Origin: Silene latifolia
Taxonomy: Eukaryota; Streptophyta; Magnoliopsida; Caryophyllales; Caryophyllaceae
Assembly (NCBI RefSeq): GCF_048544455.1
Contig: NC_133536.1
Coordinates: forward strand, 37,156,652 to 37,220,651
DNA: 64,000 nucleotides
Direction of reading: 5' to 3'
The notes under the pieces were generated by a model. That model was not told the origin of the DNA. It searched no databases and worked only from the letters and a program-made list of their open reading frames with translations. Position 1 is the first letter of the stretch, and each line of letters opens with the position of its first letter. This document shows positions 1 through 11,249 of the stretch, piece after piece. Position numbers and translations under genes: made by a program.

Positions 1-407
1 GTGTTGTTTTGGTAGGAAGTGTTTGGACTTGTTGAGGTCCTGGTTACAGTTGGATGTACCAGTGCACTTGGTGCTAACTTGGTGGGTTAAGAAGAAGCTG
101 AAATCCCTCCTCATAAAACACATTATTGGAGCTGCAATTGCAAGCCTGATGTACCATATTTGGCATGCCAGGAATCAGAGTCGTCTTGATCAATTTGTTC
201 CCCGGCCTGAGAGACTTGTTCATTGTGTTAGAAATGAATTGTTAGCTAGAGTTAGAGGCAAAAGCGTGATGTTAAAAAGTAATTTAGCTAGAGCTTGGAT
301 TGAGAATTGTTTGAGTCGTGTAATATGATAGGGATATAACCTGTGTATGTGCATGTTGGCAAATTGGCATTAATATATATCTTACCTTTTCCCAAAAAAA
401 AAAAAAA
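1..407 (+). mobile_element. 3' end of a LINE (non-LTR retrotransposon)
   Basis: This is the tail of a non-LTR retrotransposon whose body lies left of the window. It consists of the end of the reverse-transcriptase ORF, a 3' untranslated stretch from 329 to 393, and a run of 14 A residues at 394-407, which is the usual end of a target-primed insertion. The 5' part and any target-site duplication cannot be checked here. Confidence 0.75.
2..328 (+). pseudogene. C-terminal part of LINE reverse transcriptase (zf-RVT region)
   Basis: The reading frame is open from base 2 to a TGA at 326-328, so only the last 108 codons are present. It shows the pattern typical of the extreme C-terminus of plant LINE polymerases: a segment with tryptophans and lysines (LTWWVKKKL), then the block YHIWHARNQSRLDQF (normally W..WxERNxRxF in the family) and a basic tail. 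No catalytic motif lies in this part. The enzyme would make cDNA at a nicked target. The family assignment rests on these residues and on the A tail directly downstream. It is partial only because the window starts inside it; I see no internal break. Confidence 0.7.
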
Positions 408-673
408 CAAGAGTTTGTAGCGATTTTACTTCATCTTAATCGCCATCTTAATTTTATTTCTTCAAAAAATCATCGACATCTTATTCTCCATCAATTGGAT
501 CTTTATTTTATTCCCATCTTTACATCAACAAATCAAGCAAATCAACAAATCGAACTTATTCTCCATCAATTGGTAATAACCATCGATATTCATTTTTTCC
601 ATTCACTGGATCTTCATCTTCAACTTTTCTAATCATCGTTTTCCCATTCATATTTTTTCCCATGATCGATGTT
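408..673. other. AT-rich intergenic stretch, no gene seen
   Basis: The sequence is rich in TTCATC, ATCGAC and CCATCAATTGG words, with two near-copies of the phrase around 'ctccatcaattgg' (488 and 561). No coding sequence or RNA gene is visible. Confidence 0.5.
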
Positions 674-770
674 GATGATCGTTGATGAAGACCGGACCTT
701 ATTACCCACATCATCATTATCATGATAATGATGATGTTGGTAATAAGGGCCGGTCTTCATCATCGATCAT
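674..770. repeat. Near-perfect 97-bp fold-back palindrome
   Basis: Two arms of about 48 bases pair with roughly three mismatches and virtually no loop. The central 30 bases, from ACATCATC to GATGATGT, are a perfect palindrome. The outer parts pair GATGAAGACCGG with CCGGTCTTCATC. It lies just upstream of Harbinger-like terminal repeats and could be a MITE remnant or a hairpin-RNA source. Neither is established. Confidence 0.85.
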
Positions 771-1040
771 CATCATCAATCAGCCATTGAATAAAATAAA
801 GAAGAAGAAAAAATATCAACTCAAATGGATGGAAGAAAAAAAAGAAGAAAAAAAAGTACATATGTGCAAAGCACGTCTTTCTCCTTTCTATATATTTGTG
901 TCCTGCAAATAAAAACTCGCCATGAGTCGGGTCACAAGAAATGTGTAAAAGGTAATACCATGACCTTATTTGAGTTGAGGTCACTCTAATTTTTGGATTA
1001 AGGAGTGACTAAGGAGACCCACCCCTTCATGACCTAGTGT

Positions 1041-1064
1041 GTGACCTTGCTTGGGATGGTCTAA
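1041..1064 (+). repeat. Outer terminal inverted repeat of a Harbinger-type element, followed by TAA
   Basis: The 21 bases at 1041-1061 end in TTGGGATGGTC and are followed by TAA (1062-1064). They are the reverse complement, with one base missing, of the terminal repeat starting at 1154. The orientation marks the right end of another, mostly lost, element of the same family. Its left end was not found upstream. Confidence 0.6.
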
Positions 1065-1223
1065 ATATAGCCTTAAAACGAAAACAATAACTCCAACTCA
1101 GTTTTTCTAATTGTATACTACTATATAACATGAGGTGACATACAGTGTACTAAGACCATCCCCAAGCAAGGTCACCAACCGGGCCGTGACCTTATTGGGT
1201 CATGCTAATGACGTAATTAAGTA

Positions 1224-1228
1224 GTATT
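1224..1228. repeat. Target-site duplication GTATT, left copy
   Basis: This is identical to 20757-20761 on the other side of the Tat element. It proves the element boundaries and shows that the insertion has not been rearranged. Confidence 0.93.
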
Positions 1229-1777
1229 TGTAGACACCTCATTTCTGCACCCCTCGCAAACCACCCGGTGATGATTGGGCCGCATGTTTGATTCGCGGAA
1301 CGATTTGTGACAGTTCGTAAGATTATCGTCAAGTGATTGCTCAAATATTAATGTCGACCTCTTAGTTGCCATCTACGTCCTGATACGGTCGTTTTGGCAG
1401 TAATTAGAGTACATTCGGAGTCCGGGTCAAAAACCGTCTCCATTTTCTGATAACTGTTAAATCCCGAGTCGGAATGTTCTGGAATGTTCCGGATATTTCT
1501 ATTCCATATTTCACAAATTTTATCTTTTGGCAAATAATATCCCGTAATATTCACAAGATAATCGAATTATTTCCGTCCTACCATAACTCAAACGCGAAAT
1601 CTTTCTTCAAAGAGGAAACCTCCGGGAATAGACGCAAAGCAGTCTTTGCGCCTCTTCCAAGGGACGCAGATGGGCGCTGCGCCTCTTCCCAGGCCCTTCT
1701 TTGCATGATTTACGTATCTTTTTTATATCTTTCCGAGATTCACTTCCAAAGAGTCTCCGAAACCCTATTCCGCCGTG

Positions 1778-1791
1778 ATTAGTATAAATAG
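1778..1791 (+). promoter_or_regulatory. LTR core promoter, ATTAGTATAAATAG
   Basis: This is a TATA box in the expected U3 position, about 90 bases downstream of the first hairpin-module pair. The same 14 bases occur in the 3' LTR and, on the minus strand, upstream of the antisense gene (13363-13376). Transcription would start shortly after it. Confidence 0.7.
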
Positions 1792-2838
1792 GAGCCTTCG
1801 TTCCTCATATTTCTCACGCGAGTGTCCGCCCTTCTCTTCTCCCTTTGCATTCTAGACTTCGTTCTTACTAATTGGCGCCTACGTGCTTGGACTTCCGACC
1901 ACGTAAGCTCGGATCTTTCCGGGTACCAGCCTCTCCGTTGCATGACCGACCAATTTGACCAACTACACTTAATCAACTTAATTAATTAATCGTTTTCCTC
2001 TTACGAGGGCACTTTCTTTGCATTCGCGTCGAGCATTCACTAATCGATATCTTAGTTCATCTCGTTCCGTCAACATGTAAGTCTGAGGGTGTAATAATTC
2101 TCTTTATTTATTGTATTTATTTATTGTAATCGTCAATTGTAAGGTTTATGTCGAAAACACCATTAAAACTGATTTCTAAAACCGTGCTTTAAAATCGTGT
2201 TTTTTGCGGATTTCCGAGAGATGACGTCGAGAAAAGACGCAAAGAATCGCCGCGCCTCTTGAAGGAGCGCAGTTCCTGCTGCGCCTCTTCGTGAGGCTGC
2301 CGCAGTTCCTGCTTCTTTTCTTCTTCTTCGTCCTCTGTAATTCCGTCTTGCTTTTATTTTGTTTGTTTGATTAACTCTTCGTTCACATGATAGTATATAA
2401 TTCACATGTATATTATTCCTTCATCATTAACATGTTTTAATTATTCAAATCCGACTTAAATCCCTAATAATCCAATATTTGCGGGTTTTCGTCATAAACT
2501 CAAATCCGGGTTTTATAAATTCAATTCATTAGTATTGAGTTTCTGGAATTCGACCTTTGATATAGTTTTCATCTGTTTATTCGCATGTTCTTCACATATT
2601 CGTTGTATATCCATCGTATTTAGCCTAATTGATTTATTTCAACAGAGGACTCATTAATGTTTTCATCATAATCTCATGTAATTAATTCGTTTACATCCGT
2701 ATCATTCATGTTTATCGCTTTTATGACCATCATTCATATGTAATTAACCTGTTAATCACTTTCATCCGAGTAAATATCATCAATTAATCCTTTAAATCAC
2801 CAATCGACATTAACGATTTGCAGTTCCGGCTTCACAGC

Positions 2839-2926
2839 CAGAACTCACCCTTGGAACAGACGCAGCAACTGCTGCGCCTCTTCCAGAGGGCGCAGTCCTG
2901 CTGCGCCTGTTCCAGGATGAGTTCTG
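2839..2926. repeat. 88-bp imperfect inverted repeat in the LTR
   Basis: The arms start CAGAACTCACCC and end GGATGAGTTCTG. They continue inward through GGAACAG/CTGTTCC and CGCAGCA/TGCTGCG. The whole stretch could form a long hairpin. The corresponding place in the 3' LTR (about 19950-20031) is strongly altered. Confidence 0.8.
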
Positions 2927-3653
2927 TCCCTGAATTCCGTTTCTGCTTTGACCTAGTTTAATTAGCTTACGTATTAATTAACTATTATCCGTATTATCAT
3001 CCTAATTCCTGTTCGTTAATTTGTTTATTTAATTTTTTTTTATTCTTTTATTCGTTTTCTCAAGTTATCCGTTTTAAAGGTATTTTCGACATAAATCGCC
3101 TATTCCGTTGTAATTAATGTAATTTCCATTATTGCAATTCATAGTTATTGTATTTCTTTTATTGTTTGTATGCTTTCACATGTAAATCAACATTAAATCC
3201 CAACTTCGACCCAATTGTTTGTTAAACTAATTGTTCACCGACTTAGTTAATTCTTCACATGCTAGGATTAATTCATGGATGTTGCATTGCATGCATATAG
3301 CCGACGATATATCAAGTACGAATAACTTCCCTAATCATTAGTAGAGGCCGCTATCGAGGCGGGCGGGATTAGGTGTTCGATCAAAAGAGCTTCCTAATAC
3401 GTACCCTCACCCCTTACTCCAGATCTCTGTGAACATCCGTGTTCATTGGCATCCACGAGAGTCATTCTAGACATAGAATGCTAAGGGTAACGATTGCTTA
3501 GTGTTCATGTCTTTACTTTGTGTCTTGACATGACACGAGGTATTCGAACGGTTCCAATTTCCCATAAAAATTGGTGGCGACTCCATACAAAATGCAAACG
3601 CTTGTCCCCGTTTCCCACCAAGCACCCCCGTGGGCGGCCCGCTGTCCACAGTT

Positions 3654-3671
3654 TGGCGACTCCGCTGGGGA
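3654..3671 (+). other. Primer-binding site of the Tat element
   Basis: TGGCGACTCCGCTGGGGA starts three bases after the 5' LTR, the standard place for tRNA priming. It begins with TGG, as required to pair with a tRNA CCA end. I did not assign the tRNA species with certainty; tRNA-Arg is the one I recall for related Ogre/Tat elements. Confidence 0.8.
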
Positions 3672-4401
3672 TAATACACTTACGTGTAGCAAGGGTGAAA
3701 CTTGAACAAGGTTAGGGAATAAGTTTGTACAAGACAATTATCGGTTTTCATAACTCGGTCTTCCTAGACCGTTTTATTCGGCCTTCGTAGGCCCAACCCA
3801 ACCCATTCGACCAATCGTCCCGTCTAAACGGTCCTAATTCTTATTTGGGCCTAAGGATGGATAGCGATTGACGTCATCCATACCATGGTACTTACTCTTG
3901 TTTGTATCAAGGGCCTTCACTACTTGAGGAAATGGACTAGGAATCGGCCTTACTCTTGTTTGGCACGAGCCTCTCCACAGACTTCGGGTTTGATGGTTCG
4001 GTATGGCAACCCACCCTTTTAAACCAAAACCCTTTTAAATGCACTCAGCATCCCGTTATAATGCTTGTATAAATGTGTAAACCTTACGTGATCACCACTT
4101 CTAAACAAAACCATGACGAATTTTCAAAAAATCAAAATCCTCATTTTCAAACAAGAATTTCGAAAAAGTAGGCCTTTAATTAGCGCAAAATCCGGTCAAA
4201 ACTCTGTCCGTTTGTCAAGTCAAAATCCGGGCCATAAGCCCATTTCAAAACCTCACTTCGAGTCCACTCCTACAACTACACTACAGTTGACTAGGACACA
4301 CATTTTCAAAGACCTTGTCTTTCTTCAAAACTCACTCAACACAAGTGGCACACACCCACTTCACGAGTCAAAACTTTTCTTCTTTTAGCAAGTGTGATAG
4401 A
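3672..4401 (+). other. Untranslated leader of the Tat element
   Basis: This is a leader of about 730 bases between primer-binding site and gag. It contains two copies of CTTACTCTTGTTTG (about 3890 and 3949) and no convincing ORF. Confidence 0.5.
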
Positions 4402-6306
4402 ATGGTCGATCGTGTTTTGATTCGTCGCCGATCTCTTATCCAGTTTACAAGATGCCTGGGTCAAGTGATGAAACAAACCTCCAAAGAAATTCAAGAAAGT
4501 AATGATCGAATCCTAGCCGCGATAACCCAAATGCAAATCACTCAGGAACAAACCTATGACCGCCTTGAACTTATCGAAGGCCGCATCTTTGATGTGGAGG
4601 GAAAGTTGCCTCCCCCTAAAAGTGAAGTACTACGTTTCTCCGATGACGAGTCTAAAGATGAGAATCCAATCATAGGGACAACCGCAGCTGAGAAAAGACT
4701 CCAATACCTAGAGGAGCAATTGATGTACCTTAAGGGGGATGACATTTATAGGGAAAACAATCGCAAATATGAAGCCGTCAATTCCAAATTGCCCACTAAC
4801 TTTAGCATGACGGATATCCCCAAGTTTAAAGGACATGAGAACCCTTTGAACCACATCCGCGCCTTCAAGGACTACATGTCTATCAAAGGCATCAAACCCG
4901 AGATGTTCTTAAGGATCTTTCCTTCATCTCTTGACACCATTCCGAAGCAATGGTTCTACACTTTAGATCATAAAAAGGTCGCCACTTGGGAAGACGCCGC
5001 AATCGAGTTCTCGAAACAATACGCGGATAATGCCGAGATCCAAGTCAACATGCGTACTCTAGAGGTTCTTACCCAAAATGACAAAGAAGGATTCACCGAC
5101 TTTCTAAGTAGGTGGAGGAAGACTAGTACTCAACTAGTTGAACGCCCGGATGAGGCTACCCTCGTGGAAAAGTTCGTGGATAATCTCAAACCCATATATG
5201 CCAACCATTTGAGATATCAAAACATCAAGACTTTCAAGGACTTAACCGTACTAGGGACACGAATTGAAGATGACATCCGTAAAGGAATCTTGTCCAAAAC
5301 GGTAGGAAGAGGATATCAAGGGTCCACAAGTCGTTCATACGGCTCTACTAGCAAGACCGACGAAGTTAACCTTCTCGAGCCATCCAAGAAAACAAGCCCA
5401 CCAAGGAAGTTCACAAACCTTGGGGATACGTACTCCAACGCTCTAAAAAGGCTAATGAAGCAAGATAAACTCCAACCCATTGGACCTACTCCCGAACCCG
5501 AAAAGAAGTCCAAATTCTGGGATGAAAACTCCTACTGTGAATACCATAGGGGCAAAGGGCACGACACAGAAAAATGCTACAAGTTGAAACACGTGCTTCA
5601 AGATATGATTGAAGATGGTCGACTTCCAATTCCACCAGGAGGTAAGCCCAACAACACTCAGAATCCTCTTGGAGTTCTAGTGATTACAAGTGACGAATCT
5701 ACCTTAGATTGCTCACATCTCATTTCTCCCACCGAAAATGAAATTCATGCAATTGAGAAAGAAAGGCTCTACTCTACTATCTCCCCTACCATTTCCGACT
5801 TCATCGCATGGGCAAGGAGTGTAGATAGACAAGTGTGGGAACTAGAAAACATGGTAACGACCTTACGCCATCCCAATGCAATGCCTAAAGAACGTGTACC
5901 ATTGATCTTCTCTCAAAATGCCACTATGCAAGAAGTAGTCACCGTGGTCGATAAACTAGTCGATCAAATCATACGACTAGAAAGTGATATCATGAGAATG
6001 AAGGAACTAGCTACAATCAATGGGGTTTGGGCCGATGACGATGAAGACGAATACCTCATTGAAAACTCCTTGGTCAAGGAAATAGTCCAAAATGGTGAAG
6101 ACCAAGATGTGGATCACCTAACTCGTTCGGGTCGCCCATATCAAAGCACTACTCAAAACGGTCCAACCAACGTCGTCACACCAAATGACAACGAAGATGA
6201 TCCCACGGATCATTTGCTCAAGCAATTACAGAAAACTAGTGGCAAGCTCATTTCCGCATCGCCAAGCTTTACTGCAAGCTTTGGCCAAGTTGAATGTAGC
6301 ACATAA
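4402..6306 (+). pseudogene. gag: Tat gag polyprotein, frame-broken
   Basis: Gag forms the virus-like particle that packages element RNA. The frame has a retrotransposon-gag core (PKFKGHENPLNHIRAFKDY through FVDNLKPIYANHLRY, roughly 4810-5215). It continues into the Cys/His block CEYHRGKGHDTEKC (about 5533-5576) characteristic of Tat gag-pro junctions. The N-terminal part is a charged coiled-coil-like stretch. The start is uncertain: an ATG at 4402 is in frame, while another at 4452 in a different frame gives a more family-like beginning, so a frameshift near 4460-4480 is possible. The frame ends at 6306, overlapping the next ORF. The correct frame is probably lost near 6240. Confidence 0.8.
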
Positions 6307-7723
6307 CTCCACTCCCGAAGACGTAGTCAACTTGGTCTTCCAAGAATCACCAAGGCTAAGTAATCCTATTACTTTCTCAGATGAAGACTTGCCACCTTTT
6401 GGCGCTAGTCACAACCTTGCTCTATACATCACCGTCATTTGTCTAAAGAAGAATGTGCCAATGACTTTGGTAGATGATGGATCCGCGGTCAACGTCATAC
6501 CCCTCAAAACGGCATACAAGCTAGGCATGAAAGAGTCGGATTGGACTCCCACCAACCAAGGTGTACGTGCATATGACGGTACACGACGAAAAGTGGTTGG
6601 ACTTGCTAGCCTAACCATAGCCACGGGACCAATCGAACGAAAAGTTAACTTCCAAATAGTGGACATCGAAGCTTCATTCAACATACTTCTGGGAAGGCCT
6701 TGGATTCACGCTTCCAAAGCAGTAACATCCACCCTTCATCAAAAGATCAAGATCCCACTAAATGGCAAAGTTGTGACGATCACTTCGTCACCCATCAAGG
6801 CAATAATTGAGAAGCAATCAAACAATCAAGTCTTTGCGGATCCCATATACGAACTTGGGGGCTTCCAAAGTGTGAACGTCATAGAAAGTGAGTTGGCACC
6901 CTTATACTATAATCCCTACTCTAACTTGGTGGTCAACCACATACTCAAATCCCAGGGATACTTCCCTGGAATGCCTTTAAACCCAATTCGGAAGAACACC
7001 TTCGCACCATACAAGAAAGGCAACTCGGCAAGAATACCACTTGGACTAGGGTACAAACCCACAACAGAAGAAGTTCTCAAAATGCTTGCTCAAGTCCAAA
7101 ATCGCAAGCACGTGGGAGTCCAAATGAGACCATATCTCCCCACTCTAAATGGGTACTTCGTTCAAGAAGGAAGTTCAGAACTCTTCCATGGATTTCCCGA
7201 ACTTTGGCATTATCTTGAGAGGAAGTTAGCCGGAATCGAGATCTTTCACGATTGCTACTTCATTCCTCCCGAAACGGTTCCTACCGTCAAAACCCGTCAA
7301 GCACCTTGCTTCGACGAACAAGCTGTTAGCCTATTGTTTGGAGAGGAACGATTCATTAGGGCCGCGCAGGATGAGATCATTACTATGATACTTCAGGACG
7401 ATCGCTTCAACCCCACCGCGTTGATCACAGAAATCGACGCAAAGCAGCAGAAAGGATGGAGAAAATCTATCAAATGGACCAACAACCAAGGAAGACTCTT
7501 CAAGCTCACTACTGGAAAAGGAGAGATGTTCAAAGGAGAGCCCGAAGACGACGAGTTCGAGTCGGAGTCGGAGTCGGAGTCAGAGTCAGAGTCAGAGTCT
7601 AGAGGAGTCATTAGAGAATCTACTCCTGTTGTCATCCCCACTCCCTTCGTTCCTCCTAGCTTAGCCTCGAGTAGTCACGGTAGTTCGGGGAATGCCCCAC
7701 CATCGTTCCTTTGCCGCCACTGA
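6240..7723 (+). pseudogene. pro: Tat aspartic protease and linker region
   Basis: It continues gag in another frame. The retroviral-type aspartic protease motif is seen as LVDDGSAVNVIPL (about 6468-6507) with the partner ILLGRPWIH (about 6685-6711). The protease would cut the Gag-Pol precursor inside the particle. The active triplet reads D-G-S, as often found in gypsy elements. The C-terminal linker holds a run of Glu-Ser dipeptides (7558-7599) encoded by GAGTCG/GAGTCA repeats. The open frame starts at 6185, but the first 55 bases are the wrong-frame shadow of gag. Confidence 0.8.
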
Positions 7724-8665
7724 CCATGGATCAGTTGGCTTCTTTGTTTCAACTTTACTCAAATTTTAATATGAATAAATCAGGTTCTGCTTACTCTCTG
7801 TGTTCTTTCGAGTGCAATTCTATTTATGATGATACAGAGGATGACCAAGACCCAGACTTGACCGAAATACCACCCTACGTAGCCAAAGAAATATTACAAG
7901 AAGGGGAAGGGGGACCAGTAATAGAAGATACCGAACCCATCAACGTAGGAACCGAATTAGAACCCAAAGAACTTAGGATAGGGACTACCTTGAGCTCTAC
8001 CGAAAGGGCCAATTTCATAGACCTCCTAAATGAATTCAAAGACGTTTTCGCTTGGTCCTACAAAGACATGCCAGAATCGACAGGGGATATCGCCGAACAT
8101 AGGATTCCGATTAAGCCGGGTTTCAAACTCGTGAAATGTGTTTCGACGAATGAGAACAGAATGGGCTCTAAAGATTAAGGAAGAAGTGGATAAACAATTC
8201 AAAGCCGGGTTCATCAAAGTTTCCGAGTACTCTGACTGGGTAGCTAACATAGTACCCGTGCCCAAAAAGGATGGGAGAATCCGTGTTTGTGTTGACTTCA
8301 GGGACTTGAACAAAGCAAGTCCGAAAGATGACTTCCCTCTACCTCACATTGACATATTGGTGGACAATACTGCAGACCACGCATTACTATCCTTTATGGA
8401 TGGATATGCGGGTTATAACCAAATCAAGATGGCCATGGAAGATATGCACAAGACCGCATTCGTCACCCAATGGGGAACATATTGCTATACAGTAATGCCA
8501 TTCGGATTGATCAACGCCGGAGCTACATACCAACGCACCGCAACTACACTCCTACATGACATGATGCACAAAGAAGTTGAGGTATATGTAGATGACATGA
8601 TCGTCAAATCCAAGGAAAGAGAGGGACACATTGCAAACCTTCGCAAGTTCTTCGCAAGGCTATGA
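7711..8665 (+). pseudogene. pol: Tat reverse transcriptase, fingers and palm
   Basis: This is an RNA-dependent DNA polymerase of Ty3/gypsy type. The N-terminal linker frame (7711-8178) gives way to the core frame near 8140, so one frameshift is present. Visible motifs are VPKKDGRIRVCVDFRDLNKA, the second catalytic block FMDGYAGYNQIKM, MPFGLINAGATYQR and the active site VYVDDMIVKS (about 8583-8612). The frame is stopped by TGA at 8663-8665. The downstream frame continues in register from 8666, so this is a single nonsense codon inside the polymerase. Confidence 0.88.
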
Positions 8666-10399
8666 AAGTACAACATGAGACTCAATCCTCAGAAATGCAC
8701 ATTCGGGGTAACATCCGGAAAACTCCTGGGATATGTCGTTAGCCAACGCGGTATAGAAATAGATCCCTCAAAAATCAAAGCTCTGATCGAAATGCCACAA
8801 CCTCAAACAGAAAAAGAAGTCAGAGGATTCCTGGGAAAGGTACAACATATAAGTCGATTCATATCGAAACTTACCATGATTTGCGAGCCTATCTTCAAGA
8901 AATTCAAGAAAACAGACCACACCATGTGGGATGATGATTGTCAAAAGGCGTTCGACCTAATCAAGGAGATATTGGCTAAACCACCAGTGCTCATGCCGCC
9001 ACAACGAGATCAACCTCTTGGTTTATATCTCACAAGAATCGAAACGCCATGGGTGCTATCTTTGGCTCAAATCGTAGGAAGTGAAGAAAGAGCTATTTAC
9101 TATCTAAGTAAGAAATTCTTGGAATATGAGTGCAAATACTCGCAACTCGAAAAGACATGCCTCGCTCTTGTGTGGGCAACAAAGAAGCTACGTCACTACA
9201 TGCTTAGCTACTCCATCAAGATATACTCCAAAATGGATCCAGTCAAATACCTCTTCGAGAAACCCGTCCTCAACGGACGTCTAGCAAGATGGACTCTGAT
9301 GCTCTCAGAATTCGACCTCAAATATGTGCCACTGAAAGTCATAAAAGGTCGCGCCGTCGCCGAATTCTTCGCAGAAAATCCTATCAACGACGCACAAACC
9401 ATAGACACTTGGTCATTTCCCGACGAGGATATACTTCAAACAGACGTAGACTCTTGGGATCTATACTTTGATGGAGCATCAAATTTAAGAGGATTCGGAA
9501 TAGGAGTGTTGCTCATTTCTCCTGAAGGTGAGCATACACCAATTGCTGTCAAGCTCGACTTTGAGGTGACAAACAATGCTGCAGAGTATGAAGCTTGTCT
9601 CATTGGGCTACAAGCGGCAGTAAACTTAGGCATCAAAAACCTCCAAGTACATGGGGATTCATCACTGATCATCAACCAAGTTACAGGATCCTGGAAAATC
9701 CGAAGCGAAAGCCTCGCACCCTATCAGGCTAGGATAGACCAAGTGGCTCAATTCTTTGATCACGTAACCTACTTACGCCTACCTCGAGAGGGAAATCAAT
9801 TTGCAGACGCTCTTGCGAAACTCGCATCTTTGATAAATATGCCAGATCACATGGTGGAAATGCCTTTGTGTATCGAACGACGGTCAGAGCCGACTTATGT
9901 CCACCAAATCACCGATGAAGAAGAAATCGCGCAGGAACCCTGGTTCCAAGCAATCTTGAACTTTAAGCTTAATGGTACCTATCCACCGGATATGGACAAA
10001 AGGGGACAACGTGCTATACGCCTATTAGCTTCCCAATACATTCTGATGCAAGGAGAGTTATACAAAAGAACACCTCTTGGTGTAGTCCTACGTTGCCTTG
10101 ATCATTCACAGGCACGAAAGGTGATGGAAGAAGTCCACGATGGAGAATGCGGTCCCCACATGAGTGGGCCTATGATGGCAAAGAAAATCACACGTTTAGG
10201 GTATTATTGGACCACAATGGAATCTGATTTCATCAAATACGTGAGACATTGCCACAATTGCCAAATCTTCGGGAATGTACAACTTGTCCCTCCTTCGTTG
10301 CTATACACGATGACATCTCCTTGGCCATTTTCCGCATGGGGAATTGACATAATCGGAAAGATAACCCCAAATGGAACAGAGGTCACTGCTTCATTCTAG
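8666..10399 (+). pseudogene. pol: Tat RT thumb, RNase H, archaeal-type RNase H and integrase N-terminus
   Basis: After the RT thumb (KCTFGVTSGKLLGYVVSQRGIEID) comes a gypsy-type RNase H that looks degenerate. It lacks the usual D-A-S start at about 9010-9060 but keeps YYLSKKFLEYE and LVWATKKLRHY. A second RNase H follows at 9460-9830 with its four acidic positions in YFDGAS, NNAAEYEAC, VHGDSSLI and NQFADALAK. This dual arrangement defines the Tat/Ogre lineage. The integrase zinc-binding part (HDGECGPH to RHCHNCQ, about 10136-10263) and the first catalytic Asp in WGIDIIG follow. The frame is lost near 10385. Confidence 0.88.
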
Positions 10400-11249
10400 T
10401 AGCAATTGACTATTTCACCAAGTGGGTAGAAGCGGCTTCCTACACTGCTCTTACGGCTAAAAATGTGGCAAAATTCATACAAAAAAACATCATCTGTCGA
10501 TATGGTTGCCCACGTGAGATCATCAGCGATAATGGGTCACACTTCCAAGCCGAAACCGAGCAATTGCTAGCCAAATATAAGATTAAGCATCACCACTCTT
10601 CGCCCTACAGACCACAGACTAACGGCGCGGTAGAGGCGGCAAATAAGAACGTTGTCACAATTCTCAAGAAAATGACTGACAACTACAGAGATTGGCCAAG
10701 CAAGATACCCTTTGCTTTATGGGGATATCGTACATCGCTAGGACGCCCACCGGGGCTACTCCTTTCTATTTGACCTACGGCATGGAGGCCGTACAACCAG
10801 TCGAGCTAGAAATACCATCCTTGCGTATTCTACTCGAAAGCCAAATCCCTGAAGCCGATTGGAAGAGGGATAGATATGAAGAACTCATCCTCCTGGATGA
10901 ACGTAGGCTACGCGCCTTACATAATGTCCAAACATATCAAGCACGTATCAAACGAGCTTTCAACAAAAGAGTTAGGCCAAGACACATCAAAGAAGGAGAC
11001 TTAGTACTCAAATCGGTTAGAGCTCTTTTACCCGTCGACCCAAGGGGAAAATTCAAACCTAATTGGGCCGGACCATACCTAGTCAAGTCCATACTCCCAG
11101 GGGGTGCGGTTAGAATCACAGACCTAGATGGGAATGAGTTTTCAAACCCCACAAACCTTGACCAACTGAAACGAAACGATACTATGCCTAGAATAGGACA
11201 AAAACGCGCCTCGCGTAAACCCATGTGTTGCTCCTGTGGCACTAAATAA
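10386..11249 (+). pseudogene. pol: Tat integrase catalytic core and C-terminus
   Basis: The integrase joins cDNA to the host chromosome. The core continues with ISDNGSHFQ (second Asp) and the glutamate in TNGAVEAANK, completing the D,D-35-E set with the Asp upstream at about 10345. A frameshift near 10745 moves the reading to a frame ending at 11249 (TYGMEAVQPVELEIPS, then RVRPRHIKEGDLVL and FKPNWAGPYLV, the usual C-terminal module). No chromodomain is seen, as expected for Tat. At least five separate frame lesions across gag-pol make this copy non-coding as sequenced. Confidence 0.85.

Larger units (their letters stand above)
1229..3650 (+). repeat. Tat element 5' LTR (2,422 bp)
   Basis: It begins TGTAGACACCTC and ends GTCCACA. 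The TATA box is at 1783-1791 (TATAAATAG). Three groups of GC-rich hairpin modules with GACGCAG/CTGCGCCTCTTCC cores are at 1631-1689, 2236-2315 and 2839-2926, in an otherwise AT-rich LTR. It aligns end to end with 18302-20756. Confidence 0.93.

Noticed and set aside
682-984. Short ORFs over the fold-back palindrome
   Set aside because: Low-complexity translations of ATC/GAT repeats on both strands.
7393-7641. Minus-strand Asp-Ser repeat ORF
   Set aside because: Shadow of the Glu-Ser repeat in the Tat protease frame.
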